Source: Dyadobacter beijingensis DSM 21582
Lineage (GTDB): Bacteria; Bacteroidota; Bacteroidia; Cytophagales; Spirosomataceae
DNA length: 64,000 nucleotides
Assembly: GCF_000382205.1 (NCBI RefSeq)
Contig: NZ_KB907790.1
Coordinates: 553,070-617,069 of the forward strand
Reading direction: 5' to 3'
The notes below the pieces were generated by a model, which did not search any database, was not told the origin of the DNA, and saw only the letters and a program-made list of their open reading frames with translations. The position numbers and the translations under genes were made by a program. Positions 36,264 to 45,222 of the stretch are shown here, one piece after another (the first letter of the stretch is position 1; the number at the start of each line of letters is the position of its first letter).

Positions 36264-36382
36264 AGATAATCGGTTATCAAGTGAGTTGAGAGTTTTTTAA
36301 TACCCGATTCTTCATTACTTCCTTCTAACAGGATGGCGTTCATGATCTTCTCCTTTGGTGAAATTATATAGCTCATTTCCAT
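36260..36382 (-). CDS. Possible 40-residue protein overlapping the GT2 start
   Basis: An ATG at 36382 opens a 40-codon frame (starting MEMSYIISPKEKIMNAILLE and ending LITDYL) whose TGA overlaps the GT2 ATG as ATGA. Inside it, AAAGGAGAAGATC precedes an in-frame ATG, a near-perfect Shine-Dalgarno, which is rare in this phylum. The frame is closed upstream by a TAG. It may be a coupling leader, a small protein, or the remains of a longer gene. Confidence 0.4.
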   Translation of the reverse strand: MEMSYIISPKEKIMNAILLEGSNEESGIKKLSTHLITDYL

Positions 36383-36646
36383 ATCCTTAGCGGATATTCT
36401 TTGTACAAATATCAAGCCAGCGTTGTCGGAGCTGCGTGGCTAGGATTGATGACTCTATTGTTAGGGAAATGGTTGGAAGAGGGTTGAATGCACCTGGTAC
36501 AAAACCTGGCCGCCGAAATATAACTTCTATACTAACACTACGACGAATTATTTATTGTATTCTACCACAACATAAAAGACCCTATTAAAGTTATGCCCGT
36601 GACGTATAATGGTTAAAAAAATAGCCATTCCAGTGAAAAATCCTGA
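36383..36646. other. Gene-free stretch between the glycan islet and corA
   Basis: About 260 bp of AT-rich sequence between the possible 40-residue frame and the corA stop. I see no further frame, hairpin or clear promoter element. Confidence 0.4.
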
Positions 36647-37591
36647 CTAAATCCATTTTTTTCTCCTGAAAAACCAAAGTACGACAAGGGACGAAAACAC
36701 CATGAGGAATAGCGAAAGCCAGAAGCCCCACGGTTCACCGGTAGTGGGTATGTGCTGGTAATTCATACCGAAAATGCCGGCAATGAGCGTGGGCGGCATG
36801 AAGATGATCGTTACCACCGTGAAGATCTTGATCACCTGGCTTTGTTCGAGGTTGATCAGACCCATAAACGTGTTTTGGAGGTATTCGAGCCGCTCGAAAT
36901 TAAAGGTGGTGTATTCGAGAAGCGAGTTAATGTCTTTGAGGATAATGCGCAGGTGCTCTTTGCGATCTTCGGGAAAATACTGGCTGCGCAGTATGCCCGA
37001 GAGTACGCGCTGCTTGTCGATGCTCGTCTCGCGGAGCATCATAGTAATTTCCTGCAAGCCGCTGATGCGGATCAGCGTCTCCTGGCGTGTTTTCTGCTCG
37101 TGGGTAAGATCTTTACTGATCGCCGAAATGTCTTTGGAAATGCCTTCTAGCGCATCCGCGTCCGCCTCGATACGGGTTTCGAGGAGAAGCAGCATGAAAT
37201 CGACGCCGCCCTGGATGCCATCCGGGCTAACCTTCATCTTTTTGACGGTATCCGCAAATGTTTTGGAGTCGCCGCGTCGGTATGTAAACAGTACATTCTG
37301 ATGCAGGATGAACGAAACCGGGTAGGTTTCGTAGCCTTCCCGCTCTATTTTAAGAAAGTTGGAGTTGGCGTTGATCGTCTCGTTTTGCTCAAAGAAACGC
37401 GAGCTGCTTTCGATCTCGACGATTTCCTGGGGCGTTTGAAAACTGATATTACATTTATTTTCAACCCATTCCTCCTCTTCGGCGCTGGGTGACTGCAAAT
37501 CCACCCAAACCAGGTTCTGGACCTTCCCAAGCTCGCGGATATCGTTTTCACGCTTAATGACTTTACCTTCTTTATAGAATATGCGTACCAT
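36647..37591 (-). CDS. corA: CorA-family magnesium/cobalt channel
   Basis: A 314-residue protein with the CorA plan: a cytosolic alpha/beta domain and a long stalk helix, then two C-terminal membrane spans. The first, IFTVVTIIFMPPTLIAGIFGMNY, ends with the selectivity motif GMN; the second is FWLSLFLMVFSSLVVLWFF, with a basic tail RRKKWI. It forms a pentameric channel for divalent cations in the inner membrane. No M-box-like leader is seen. Confidence 0.92.
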   Translation of the reverse strand: MVRIFYKEGKVIKRENDIRELGKVQNLVWVDLQSPSAEEEEWVENKCNISFQTPQEIVEIESSSRFFEQNETINANSNFLKIEREGYETYPVSFILHQNVLFTYRRGDSKTFADTVKKMKVSPDGIQGGVDFMLLLLETRIEADADALEGISKDISAISKDLTHEQKTRQETLIRISGLQEITMMLRETSIDKQRVLSGILRSQYFPEDRKEHLRIILKDINSLLEYTTFNFERLEYLQNTFMGLINLEQSQVIKIFTVVTIIFMPPTLIAGIFGMNYQHIPTTGEPWGFWLSLFLMVFSSLVVLWFFRRKKWI

Positions 37592-37781
37592 GCCTTAAAG
37601 TTGGGAAAAAAAGCAATGCGCGTAACCGTTAGTTCATCCGTGCCGAAATAGCTTGCAGCGCGGACCATTTAAAGCTAACTTGTAATTGCTTAATTACACA
37701 CACTTGTGAAGGAGAAATTTTACCCGTTCAAGGCGTCGGAAGATAAGTCGAAGCAATTTCCGCTCTTTCCCGAAAGTCTAG

Positions 37782-37789
37782 TATTTTTG
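37782..37789 (+). promoter_or_regulatory. Promoter -7 element abutting the MFS start
   Basis: TATTTTTG matches TAnnTTTG exactly and ends 4 bases before the ATG at 37794. If used, transcription would begin at or next to the start codon, so the mRNA would be leaderless or nearly so. Confidence 0.5.
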
Positions 37790-37793
37790 CGTG

Positions 37794-38981
37794 ATGCAAA
37801 ATACAGCTTCTCCCGGGATATTGACGACGCAGTTCTGGTTGCTGGGCCTTAGCTCGTTTCTCTTCTCTTCCAGCTTCAATATGCTGATTCCCGAGCTGCC
37901 GGGGTATCTGACGAGTATGGGCGGCGCGGAATATAAAGGCGCAATTATCGGACTATTTACGTTAACAGCCGGTCTTTCCCGGCCATTCAGCGGCAGGCTT
38001 ACCGACCGTGTCGGACGTGTGCCGGTCATGGCCTTTGGGTCGCTGGTGTGTTTTGTATGCGGATTTCTGTATCCGATCTTCACGACGGTCATGCCCTTTC
38101 TGCTGCTCCGATTGGTGCATGGATTCTCCACCGGTTTCAAACCGACGGGCACTGCCGCTTACGTGGCGGACATTGTGCCGGTGAACCGCCGCGGGGAAGC
38201 GATGGGTATCCACGGCATGTGTATGAGCGTGGGCTCTGCATTCGGGCCCGCGATCGGCAGTATGATCAGCCAGGCATTTTCGCTGAATGCGCTTTTTTAT
38301 ACTTCATCTCTACTCGCATTCCTTTCCATTGCAATCCTTTTAAATATGAAAGAAACATTGCAGGAGAAGCAAAAACTGTCGTTAAAATCCTTTCAAATCA
38401 CCTGGCGCGACGTTTTCGAGCCCGACGTGTTCAGTCCGGCGCTCATTACTTTCCTATGCTATTTCGGGTTCGGCGCGGTTTCCACGGTTACGCCCGATTT
38501 CAGCGGATACCTTGGCCTGCAAAACCGGGGGTTATACTTCATGATGTTCACCATTTCATCCATTATGGTACGGCTTTTCGCGGGGAAAATCTCCGACCGG
38601 CATGGCCGCATGCCTGTGACCATTGTAGGCTGCATTATATTAATCATGGCCATGGTCATCACCGGTTACGCGGAATCCGTCACCGTGTTCCTGACGGGGG
38701 CGGCCTTTTTTGGCGTTGCTATGGGTATTTTGTCGCCGGTACTGTCTGCATGGACGGTCGATTTGAGCGGTGAACATAACCGCGGCCGGGCCATTGCCAC
38801 GATGTTTATTTCCCTGGAAGCGGGCATCGGGCTGGGGGCATTTCTTTCTGCCGAGCTATTCGACAATCAGCGGGAAAACCTGCCGCTGGTGTTCTTCTCG
38901 ATGGCGGCATTCGCATTGGCGGCGCTGTCCTACACAGTTACAATTTATCAGTTCAAAAAGCGACGAGCCCGTGTTATTTGA
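37794..38981 (+). CDS. MFS transporter
   Basis: A 395-residue transporter with 12 predicted spans. The MFS loop 2-3 motif is GRLTDRVGRVPVMAFG, repeated in the second half as GKISDRHGRMPVTIVG. Other conserved parts are RLVHGFSTGFKPTGTAAYVAD and GEAMGIHGMCMSVGSAFGPAIGS. This resembles drug or sugar efflux-type MFS proteins; no substrate is claimed. The ATG at 37794 is chosen over the adjacent GTG at 37791. It overlaps the YigZ gene by 11 bp. Confidence 0.87.
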   Translation: MQNTASPGILTTQFWLLGLSSFLFSSSFNMLIPELPGYLTSMGGAEYKGAIIGLFTLTAGLSRPFSGRLTDRVGRVPVMAFGSLVCFVCGFLYPIFTTVMPFLLLRLVHGFSTGFKPTGTAAYVADIVPVNRRGEAMGIHGMCMSVGSAFGPAIGSMISQAFSLNALFYTSSLLAFLSIAILLNMKETLQEKQKLSLKSFQITWRDVFEPDVFSPALITFLCYFGFGAVSTVTPDFSGYLGLQNRGLYFMMFTISSIMVRLFAGKISDRHGRMPVTIVGCIILIMAMVITGYAESVTVFLTGAAFFGVAMGILSPVLSAWTVDLSGEHNRGRAIATMFISLEAGIGLGAFLSAELFDNQRENLPLVFFSMAAFALAALSYTVTIYQFKKRRARVI

Positions 38982-39579
38982 CGATTCCTACCAGACTGTC
39001 GCTGGCCCCGCGGAAGGGTTTTTCAAAGACAAAGGCAGCAAATTCCTGGCGTACGCATTCGCGATTGCGAATGAATCGGAAGCGAAAACGCACCTGGCCG
39101 ATTTACGCGAATTGCACCCGAAAGCCGTTCACCATTGCTATGCCTACCGCCTTGGCGCCGACAGGATGAGTTACCGTATGAGCGACGACGGTGAGCCATC
39201 GGGAACCGCGGGGCGCCCGATCCTCAATACATTATATTCAAGAAATGTCACGAATGTGCTTGTGGTAGTAGTTCGCTATTTCGGCGGGACGTTGCTTGGT
39301 GTGCCGGGGTTGATCAATGCTTACAAAACCGCGACCGAGTTGGCGTTGGATGCCTCCGAAATCGTTTCGCGGCATTATTTCAGCATTTACAAACTTTCAT
39401 TCGAATATCCTCAGATGAACGACGTCATGCGGATCGTGAAGGAAATGGAGCTGCCCGTGCGCGAGCAGTCGTTCGAAATGCAATGTGAGATGGAAGTAGA
39501 GGTGCGCTCCACGCTGGTCGAGCGGTTTGTCGCACGTTCGGAAAAAGTGGAAGGGCTTGCTGTGGAGCTGGCCGGCTAA
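38971..39579 (+). CDS. yigZ: YigZ/IMPACT-family protein
   Basis: A 202-residue protein of the YigZ family, with a ribosomal-S5-like N-terminal domain: AEGFFKDKGSKFLAYAF, HHCYAYRLG, RMSDDGEPSGTAGRPIL and VVRYFGGTLLGVPGLINAYK. A second domain (about 135-202) is EF-G domain V-like. The role is uncertain; eukaryotic IMPACT affects translation control. No ATG lies near the domain start, so a GTG at 38971, overlapping the MFS stop, is the best start. The frame upstream to 38770 is a shadow of the MFS gene. Confidence 0.85.
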   Translation: MLFDDSYQTVAGPAEGFFKDKGSKFLAYAFAIANESEAKTHLADLRELHPKAVHHCYAYRLGADRMSYRMSDDGEPSGTAGRPILNTLYSRNVTNVLVVVVRYFGGTLLGVPGLINAYKTATELALDASEIVSRHYFSIYKLSFEYPQMNDVMRIVKEMELPVREQSFEMQCEMEVEVRSTLVERFVARSEKVEGLAVELAG

Positions 39580-39740
39580 TTGTTGTCGCGAAGCATCCGT
39601 ACAAAATCGTCTTCGTATTCCTTAATCGCTTTCAGGAGTTCTTGCAGTTCCTTTTCTTCCGGAGATCCTTTTTTTGCGTTGAATATTTCGTCGGCCCGTT
39701 CCGAGGCATTTTCATATTCGCTTTCGTTCGTGATTTTCAT
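39576..39740 (-). CDS. Small 54-residue protein resembling the N-terminus of HigA-type antitoxins
   Basis: A 54-residue acidic helical protein beginning MKITNESEYENASERADEIF and containing GSPEEKELQELLKAIKEYED. This looks like the non-DNA-binding N-terminal part of HigA/YgjM-type antitoxins (ITNE-Y then GTPE-ELELL-I-YE), but there is no helix-turn-helix behind it and no toxin beside it. Its stop overlaps the end of yigZ by 4 bp. The frame extends upstream to 39857, but the ATG at 39740 is preferred. The function is not known. Confidence 0.65.
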   Translation of the reverse strand: MKITNESEYENASERADEIFNAKKGSPEEKELQELLKAIKEYEDDFVRMLRDNN

Positions 39741-39792
39741 GATGGCGGTTGGTGAAAGTTTTCTCAAAAGTATTTCATTGTTTGCCAATGCA

Positions 39793-39817
39793 CAAAAAAA
39801 CCGGCACGAAGGCCGGC
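39793..39817 (-). terminator. Terminator after the second SusC/SusD operon
   Basis: GCCGGC and GCCGGT pair around a 6-nt loop, followed on the minus strand by seven T. It lies just past the SusD stop at 39854. Confidence 0.8.
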
Positions 39818-39853
39818 TCTTTTGTGGGTGCGTTAGTGGGTTAAATGGTATTG

Positions 39854-41617
39854 TCAATAGCCCGGGTTCTGTGTCAAAGTCGGTTGGCCGTCTTTTTGGC
39901 TATTCAGGATCTCGTCCTGTGGCAGCGGGAAGTAGAGGTTTTTCTGGGTAAAAGTTTTTCCAGCCATGTACCCTCTTTTGTTGAAAGCCCGCCCGGATGG
40001 TTCTTTGCCTGCCACTGCCTCCTCCTGCGCATATTTGTTGAGCACTTTCTCGGCAATGCCCCAGCGAACCAGGTCGAAGAAGCGGTGTCCTTCCATTGCA
40101 AATTCGAGGCGTTGCTCCATGCGTACGGCGTTTCTGGCATATTCAGCACCTTTGGCTGCGAATGTGCCTGCCGGGTAAGGCTCTACTTTGTATGTCACAG
40201 TGGGGTCTTGCACCGAACCGGTTTTGGCACGCACGCGGAGCTGGTTCACCAGATCCTGCGCAACAGCCAGATTGCCGAGTTCCACCTCGCATTCGGCCAG
40301 CCAAAGCAGCACGTGCGACATTTTGATCAGGCGGTAGTTATTGTTCACGTTCCGTTTGCTGGTCGAGTGGGTGGTGCTGTTTTCTTCCGCCAGGTAGTAC
40401 ATCCATTTTTTACCGGTGAATGGACCTGCATAAGCCTGGTCGCGAATCCATGTCGAGCCGGGCATAGGGCCCCAGTCGAGGAAATTTACGCCGCGGCGGC
40501 CTACTGTCCAGTCGAGACGCGGGTCAACGGGGACTGTTTTGTCCAATGTAAATGCGGCGGAAGCTACGATACCCTGGTCATTCGGCAGGTCTACTTTGTT
40601 ATAGGTATCCAGCGAACCATCCCCGGCTGCACCGATCATCGGAAGGCCGTCTTCGGTTTTGAATGCATTCACGAGGTTATGCGATGGCTGGTAGAAACCG
40701 CAGCATCCGCGTCCCGGCGCAGTCGCCGAGTAAGGCCAGTTGAGGTTATCACCGGCATTACCATTGTTACCGTTCGTACCATCGTTCACTGAGAACTGCA
40801 CTTCGAAAATCGACTCCGCATTGTTGTTGCCCGTTGTACGGTAGTTGTCATGATAATTGGGGACCAGCTTTTTACCTGAGTTTTTCACTATATCGTCCAG
40901 CAAAGTTTTGGCCTGCGCCCATTTCTTTTGGAACAAATAAGCCTTAGCCAGATAGGCTTTGGCAGCCCATTGCGTAGCGCGTCCTTTTTGTGCCTGGGTG
41001 ACGGGAAGGTTATCCGCCGCAAATTTGAAATCAGCCTCGATCTTTGGCCAGATATCATCCGTATTAGGTATTTTGGTAGAATTGGGATCGCCGGCATTGT
41101 AAATTTTCTCGTCGATGTACGGCACCTTGTTCCACATTTTCTTTGCTTCGAAATGGTAATGTCCGCGGAGGAAACGGGCTTCTGCCGTTACCTGCAGCTT
41201 TTCGGCGTCTGTCATATCCAATACCGCCGCGCTCGCCGCGATCTGGATCACTTCGTTGGCACGGGCCACGCCGTCGTAGGAATGCCACCATTTACCGAGG
41301 AAATAGGTGTTGTCCGAAAGCCAGTTGTACTGTTCGATAAACGATTGTTCCGGCTGGTCACCGGCATCGGTACCTTTCACGGCATCGTCGCTGCTGATCC
41401 CGCCGAATACGTAGTTGGAGATCGTCGACTGGCGACCGGTGTTACCCGCGCCCACGCCGTCGAGCAGCGAGTAGGCGCCGATGAGCAGGGCGTTTACACC
41501 ATTTTTGTTGCTGAGCTGTTCCAGCGACGCGCGCCCTTGTGGTTTCAGGTCGAAGAAATCGTCGGAGCAGGAGAAGCTCAAAGCGACGAGCGCACATATT
41601 AATAATGACTTTTTCAT
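39854..41617 (-). CDS. SusD/RagB-like outer-membrane lipoprotein
   Basis: A 587-residue surface lipoprotein with a type II signal ending ALSFSC and the acidic SDDFFD export mark right after the Cys. The SusD fold is seen in LKPQGRASLEQLSNKNGV, DAEKLQVTAEARFLRGHYHFE, and the C-terminal VRMEQRLEFAMEGHRFFDLVRWG and PLPQDEILNSQ signatures typical of SusD. It works with the SusC encoded 34 bp upstream. No enzyme or transporter genes flank the pair, so the glycan is unknown. Confidence 0.92.
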   Translation of the reverse strand: MKKSLLICALVALSFSCSDDFFDLKPQGRASLEQLSNKNGVNALLIGAYSLLDGVGAGNTGRQSTISNYVFGGISSDDAVKGTDAGDQPEQSFIEQYNWLSDNTYFLGKWWHSYDGVARANEVIQIAASAAVLDMTDAEKLQVTAEARFLRGHYHFEAKKMWNKVPYIDEKIYNAGDPNSTKIPNTDDIWPKIEADFKFAADNLPVTQAQKGRATQWAAKAYLAKAYLFQKKWAQAKTLLDDIVKNSGKKLVPNYHDNYRTTGNNNAESIFEVQFSVNDGTNGNNGNAGDNLNWPYSATAPGRGCCGFYQPSHNLVNAFKTEDGLPMIGAAGDGSLDTYNKVDLPNDQGIVASAAFTLDKTVPVDPRLDWTVGRRGVNFLDWGPMPGSTWIRDQAYAGPFTGKKWMYYLAEENSTTHSTSKRNVNNNYRLIKMSHVLLWLAECEVELGNLAVAQDLVNQLRVRAKTGSVQDPTVTYKVEPYPAGTFAAKGAEYARNAVRMEQRLEFAMEGHRFFDLVRWGIAEKVLNKYAQEEAVAGKEPSGRAFNKRGYMAGKTFTQKNLYFPLPQDEILNSQKDGQPTLTQNPGY

Positions 41618-41651
41618 TGTATGTTCTTTATAATGAAGATCAATGGATGAA

Positions 41652-44600
41652 TTAGAAACTGAAACGCAACCCGCCGAGGAAGGCTTTCGCTACGGGGTAG
41701 GAACCTTCATCCACGCCCATGTGCGTATCCTGGTTGTTTTCGCCTGATCTTCTCAGGTTGATATCCGGGTCAAGCCCTGTGTATTTCGTGAATGTGAACA
41801 GGTTTTGTCCCTGCACGTAAATCTGCGCCGAGCCCAGTTTCATTCTTTTCAGCCAGTTAGGAGGCAAAGAGAATGTCAGCTGGATGTTTTTCAGGCGGAA
41901 GTACGAGCCGTCTTCGAGGAAGTAGGACGATACCTGCTGGCTGGTTGCGTCACCGGAGTTCAGGCGGGGCAGTTTGGCGTTGTCACCTGGTTTTTTCCAG
42001 GAGTCGTACAGCATGGTTTTGGAACGGTTGCCCTGGAACACGTTGAAATCCGTCCAGTACTTCACATAATTGAAGATCTGGTTGCCTTGTACGCCCTGGC
42101 CGAACAACGTCAGATCAAACCATTTGTAGCCTACCCCCACATTGATACCGTAGTTGAAGTCGGGGTGCGGGTTACCGATAATGGTACGGTCGGCTGCGGT
42201 AATGACGCCGTCCCCATTCACGTCGCGGAATTTGAATGTACCTTCACGGGTGTACGATCCGAATTTCGGCGCGGCATCAGCCTCGGCCTGGTCTTTGATC
42301 ACACCATCCACGAAATATCCGTAGTAGCTTGCGATCGGCAAACCTGCCTTGGTAGCCGACATCGCCGGAAGACGCGTCGTGAAACCGAAAATAGTTGCAT
42401 TCGGGTCGTTGTTCAGCTTGATCACCTCGTTTTTGTAGTGGCCGAAGTTCACGCCCACCATGTAGTTGAAATCGCCTTTTTTATCCCGGAAATTAATACC
42501 CAAATCCACGCCGCGGTTGCGTACTTCACCGATGTTGGTGTAAGGGATCGTACCGGTACCGGCCGTTCTCGGGATCGCGATCTGCGTCAGCATGTCGGAA
42601 GTAAGGCGGTTGTACACGTCGAGCACCACTTCCAGTTTGCTGTTGAACAAGGTCGCGTCCAGACCGATGTTGGTTGAAGTATTGGTTTCCCATTTACCGT
42701 TGCTGTTACCGAACTGCACGAGGTCGAAGCCGCCTACGATCGAAGTACCTGTACCGTTGATGTCGTAGGCGTTGTTTTGCGGATCTGCTGCGTACAGCGT
42801 GTAAGCATTATAAACGTTAGGGATGAGCTGGTTACCGGTTTTACCCCAGCCAAAGCGGATTTTCAAATCGTCGACAAACTTCACCGGCTTCATAAACGCA
42901 AGTTCCGTCATACGCAAACCGAGGGAGAACGCCGGGAAAATACCGTAGCGGTTCGATTCCGAGAAGCGGGACGATCCGTCGCGGCGCAATGTGAAGTCGG
43001 CCAGGACGAGGTCTTTGAATACGTAGTTGATTTTTCCAAACTGCGAGAACAGCGCACTTTCGGTAGCACCTGCCCCCGAATTGCTCAAACCAGCCGCAGA
43101 ACCCGCATCGAGGTAGCGGTAGTCGAGGTCGTCGAATGCAAATGCACTACGGCTCGCCTGGAATCCCTGCGCAAAAGTTTTAACGGCTTCCGTTCCCAGC
43201 AACACATTGAAATTGTGTACACCGATGGACTTGGCATAATTCAATGTGTTGAACCAGGTGAACGAACGGTCCACGTTGTTGATCACGTTCAAACTGTTCG
43301 CGTTTCTGGCTTCGGCTGCTTCGATATCGCGGTGGAAATACTCGGCGCGGTTCGACTGATTGTACTCGATACCCAGGCTGGTGCGTGCGTACAGGCCCGG
43401 AAGAATGTCCACCTGTGCGAACACGTTACCGAACGCGTGCGTCCCTTTTGTGAGGTTGTCTTTTTCACGGTACAAACGGGCCAGCGGGTTAGGGGCATTA
43501 CCGAGGTTACTACCGCGGCTACCGGCAAAACCGTTGTAATCCGACGTATTCGTTCCGCCTAAAGCCTTCGGGCCGCCTGTGATGTCGAACACCGGGATGA
43601 TCGGGTGTACGCGGATCGCGAACATGATCGGGTTGCTTTCGTCGTTGTTGGTGATGCCCTGGCGCTGGTCGTAAGAGAATGTAAAGTTCTCGCCCACAGT
43701 CACAATACCTTTCTTGAACTCGGTATTGGCGCGGATCGAGTACCTTTTATATTTGGTATATTTCATAATACCGTTCTGCGTGAAGTAGTTGGCGGAAAGG
43801 GCATATTTAGCTGCCTCCGAGCCGCCCGAAGCGCCGATCTGGAAGTTGGCGATACCGGCCGGGTCGAAAATTTCGTCCTGCCAGTCGGTTCCTTCCTTGT
43901 TGGCCTTGGTAATGTTGAATGCGGTCTTACCCAGGTTCGGGTCGGCGATGTCGTTGGTATAAGTGTAGTTGCTGGGGAGTTCGCCGTATACGTTCGGATA
44001 AATATAGTCGGCAATGGTCTGCTCGCCGTTCGGTCCGAATTTGTATTGTGCGGAGGGCGATGTTACCGATGGATTTTTACCTGCGCCCAGGTCCGCTTCA
44101 TACAGGTATTGGCCCAGTTCTCTCGTATTCAGCAGGTCGAGCATTTTGCCCGGGCGCTGCGAGCCCGCGTAAAAGTCGAATGTGATGTTCGGCGCACCGG
44201 TTTTACCTTTTTTAGTGGTAATGATAACGACCCCGTTCGCCGCACGCGCACCGTAAATGGACGCCGCGGATGCATCTTTCAGTACCTGCATCGACTCGAT
44301 GTCGTTCGGGTTGATCTGGTTCAGCGTACCTTGCGTAGGCACGCCGTCGATCACGTAAAGCGGGCTGTTGTTGTTGATCGAACCAAAACCGCGGATACGC
44401 ACCATCGTGCCGCCGCCTGGTGAATTATCATTACCGACCGTCACCCCGGACGCCCGGCCTTGCAGCATTTGCGTGACGCTCGCAGTGGGTACCGAGGTTA
44501 GTTCTTTCGGGTTAATCACGGTTACCGCGCCGGTAATGTCCTTTTTGCGCTGTGCCGCGTAACCGGTCACGACCACTTCGCTCAGGTTTTTAATATCGTC

Positions 44601-44909
44601 TTCGAGCGTGACATTGATGGTCGTCTGGTTTCCGACATTGACTTCTTTTTTGATCAGACCAATGGAGGAGAAGACCAGGATCGCATCAGCGCCCTTGGCC
44701 TCAATGGAATAGGTACCGTCGGCATCGGTGACGGTGCCTACGGCTGTTCCTTTTAGTTGCACGTTTACACCGGGAATGCCGGTGCCATCTGCGGAGGAGG
44801 TAACTTTACCCTTGACCGAGCGATCCTGGGCGTGAGCTAGTTGTGCTGTTATTGCGAACAGCATAATCATGACACCCCGGAAAAGCGGGACTAGTAAATG
44901 TTTGTTCAT
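41652..44909 (-). CDS. SusC/RagA-family TonB-linked outer-membrane channel
   Basis: A 1085-residue receptor with a signal peptide (about 1-27), a carboxypeptidase-D-regulatory-like domain (VKGKVTSSADGTGIPGVNV), a TonB-box-like LSEVVVTGYAAQ, and the SusC plug with PLYVIDGVPTQG and DASAASIYGARAANGVV. The barrel ends GGLRFSF. It is the import channel partner of the SusD gene that follows. A possible LacI-type operator lies at 45060-45073, upstream of its start. Confidence 0.93.
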   Translation of the reverse strand: MNKHLLVPLFRGVMIMLFAITAQLAHAQDRSVKGKVTSSADGTGIPGVNVQLKGTAVGTVTDADGTYSIEAKGADAILVFSSIGLIKKEVNVGNQTTINVTLEDDIKNLSEVVVTGYAAQRKKDITGAVTVINPKELTSVPTASVTQMLQGRASGVTVGNDNSPGGGTMVRIRGFGSINNNSPLYVIDGVPTQGTLNQINPNDIESMQVLKDASAASIYGARAANGVVIITTKKGKTGAPNITFDFYAGSQRPGKMLDLLNTRELGQYLYEADLGAGKNPSVTSPSAQYKFGPNGEQTIADYIYPNVYGELPSNYTYTNDIADPNLGKTAFNITKANKEGTDWQDEIFDPAGIANFQIGASGGSEAAKYALSANYFTQNGIMKYTKYKRYSIRANTEFKKGIVTVGENFTFSYDQRQGITNNDESNPIMFAIRVHPIIPVFDITGGPKALGGTNTSDYNGFAGSRGSNLGNAPNPLARLYREKDNLTKGTHAFGNVFAQVDILPGLYARTSLGIEYNQSNRAEYFHRDIEAAEARNANSLNVINNVDRSFTWFNTLNYAKSIGVHNFNVLLGTEAVKTFAQGFQASRSAFAFDDLDYRYLDAGSAAGLSNSGAGATESALFSQFGKINYVFKDLVLADFTLRRDGSSRFSESNRYGIFPAFSLGLRMTELAFMKPVKFVDDLKIRFGWGKTGNQLIPNVYNAYTLYAADPQNNAYDINGTGTSIVGGFDLVQFGNSNGKWETNTSTNIGLDATLFNSKLEVVLDVYNRLTSDMLTQIAIPRTAGTGTIPYTNIGEVRNRGVDLGINFRDKKGDFNYMVGVNFGHYKNEVIKLNNDPNATIFGFTTRLPAMSATKAGLPIASYYGYFVDGVIKDQAEADAAPKFGSYTREGTFKFRDVNGDGVITAADRTIIGNPHPDFNYGINVGVGYKWFDLTLFGQGVQGNQIFNYVKYWTDFNVFQGNRSKTMLYDSWKKPGDNAKLPRLNSGDATSQQVSSYFLEDGSYFRLKNIQLTFSLPPNWLKRMKLGSAQIYVQGQNLFTFTKYTGLDPDINLRRSGENNQDTHMGVDEGSYPVAKAFLGGLRFSF

Positions 44910-45059
44910 AAATTAAGTAGGGATGAGTTAATAATGTATTAATAAATGTCAATATACTGTCAAAAAATGAAACTCAGCTATCAATTTTGGTAATATTTTT
45001 ATAATTAATATTAATATAATAGAGGTTACAAAATATTTTTTCTTTGAAAAGTCTTATTA

Positions 45060-45073
45060 TGCAATCGTTTGCA
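45060..45073. promoter_or_regulatory. Possible LacI-family operator
   Basis: TGCAATCGTTTGCA is a near-perfect palindrome with a central CG, the usual layout of LacI/CcpA-type operators. It sits 150 bases before the SusC start and about 85 bases before the uvrA promoter element. No LacI-family gene is in the window. Confidence 0.35.
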
Positions 45074-45157
45074 TTACCGGATCCGGTCTTGGAAAAAATC
45101 AATCTCTAAACCGTATACGCAGCGGTTTTCACGGGAAGGATTTTGCAACTCAAAGTG

Positions 45158-45165
45158 TATTTTTG
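45158..45165 (+). promoter_or_regulatory. Promoter -7 element for uvrA
   Basis: TATTTTTG matches TAnnTTTG and lies 57 bases before the TTG start proposed at 45223. It overlaps the most upstream possible start (45163), which makes that start unusable from this promoter. Confidence 0.45.
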
Positions 45166-45222
45166 TGGTTATCAGAATTACAGCTTCATTCTCAAACTAT
45201 CTCACAAACTACCAACAGGACT

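Larger units (their letters stand above)
44910..45222. other. Divergent intergenic region between SusC and uvrA
   Basis: About 310 bp, very AT-rich on the SusC side. It contains the palindrome TGCAATCGTTTGCA at 45060-45073 and a TAnnTTTG element for uvrA at 45158-45165. No convincing small gene is seen. Confidence 0.5.

Noticed and set aside
45163..45222. Extension of UvrA by 20 residues at the N-terminus
   Set aside because: The extension starts with TTG inside the -7 promoter element and is not like UvrA; the later TTG at 45223 fits better.
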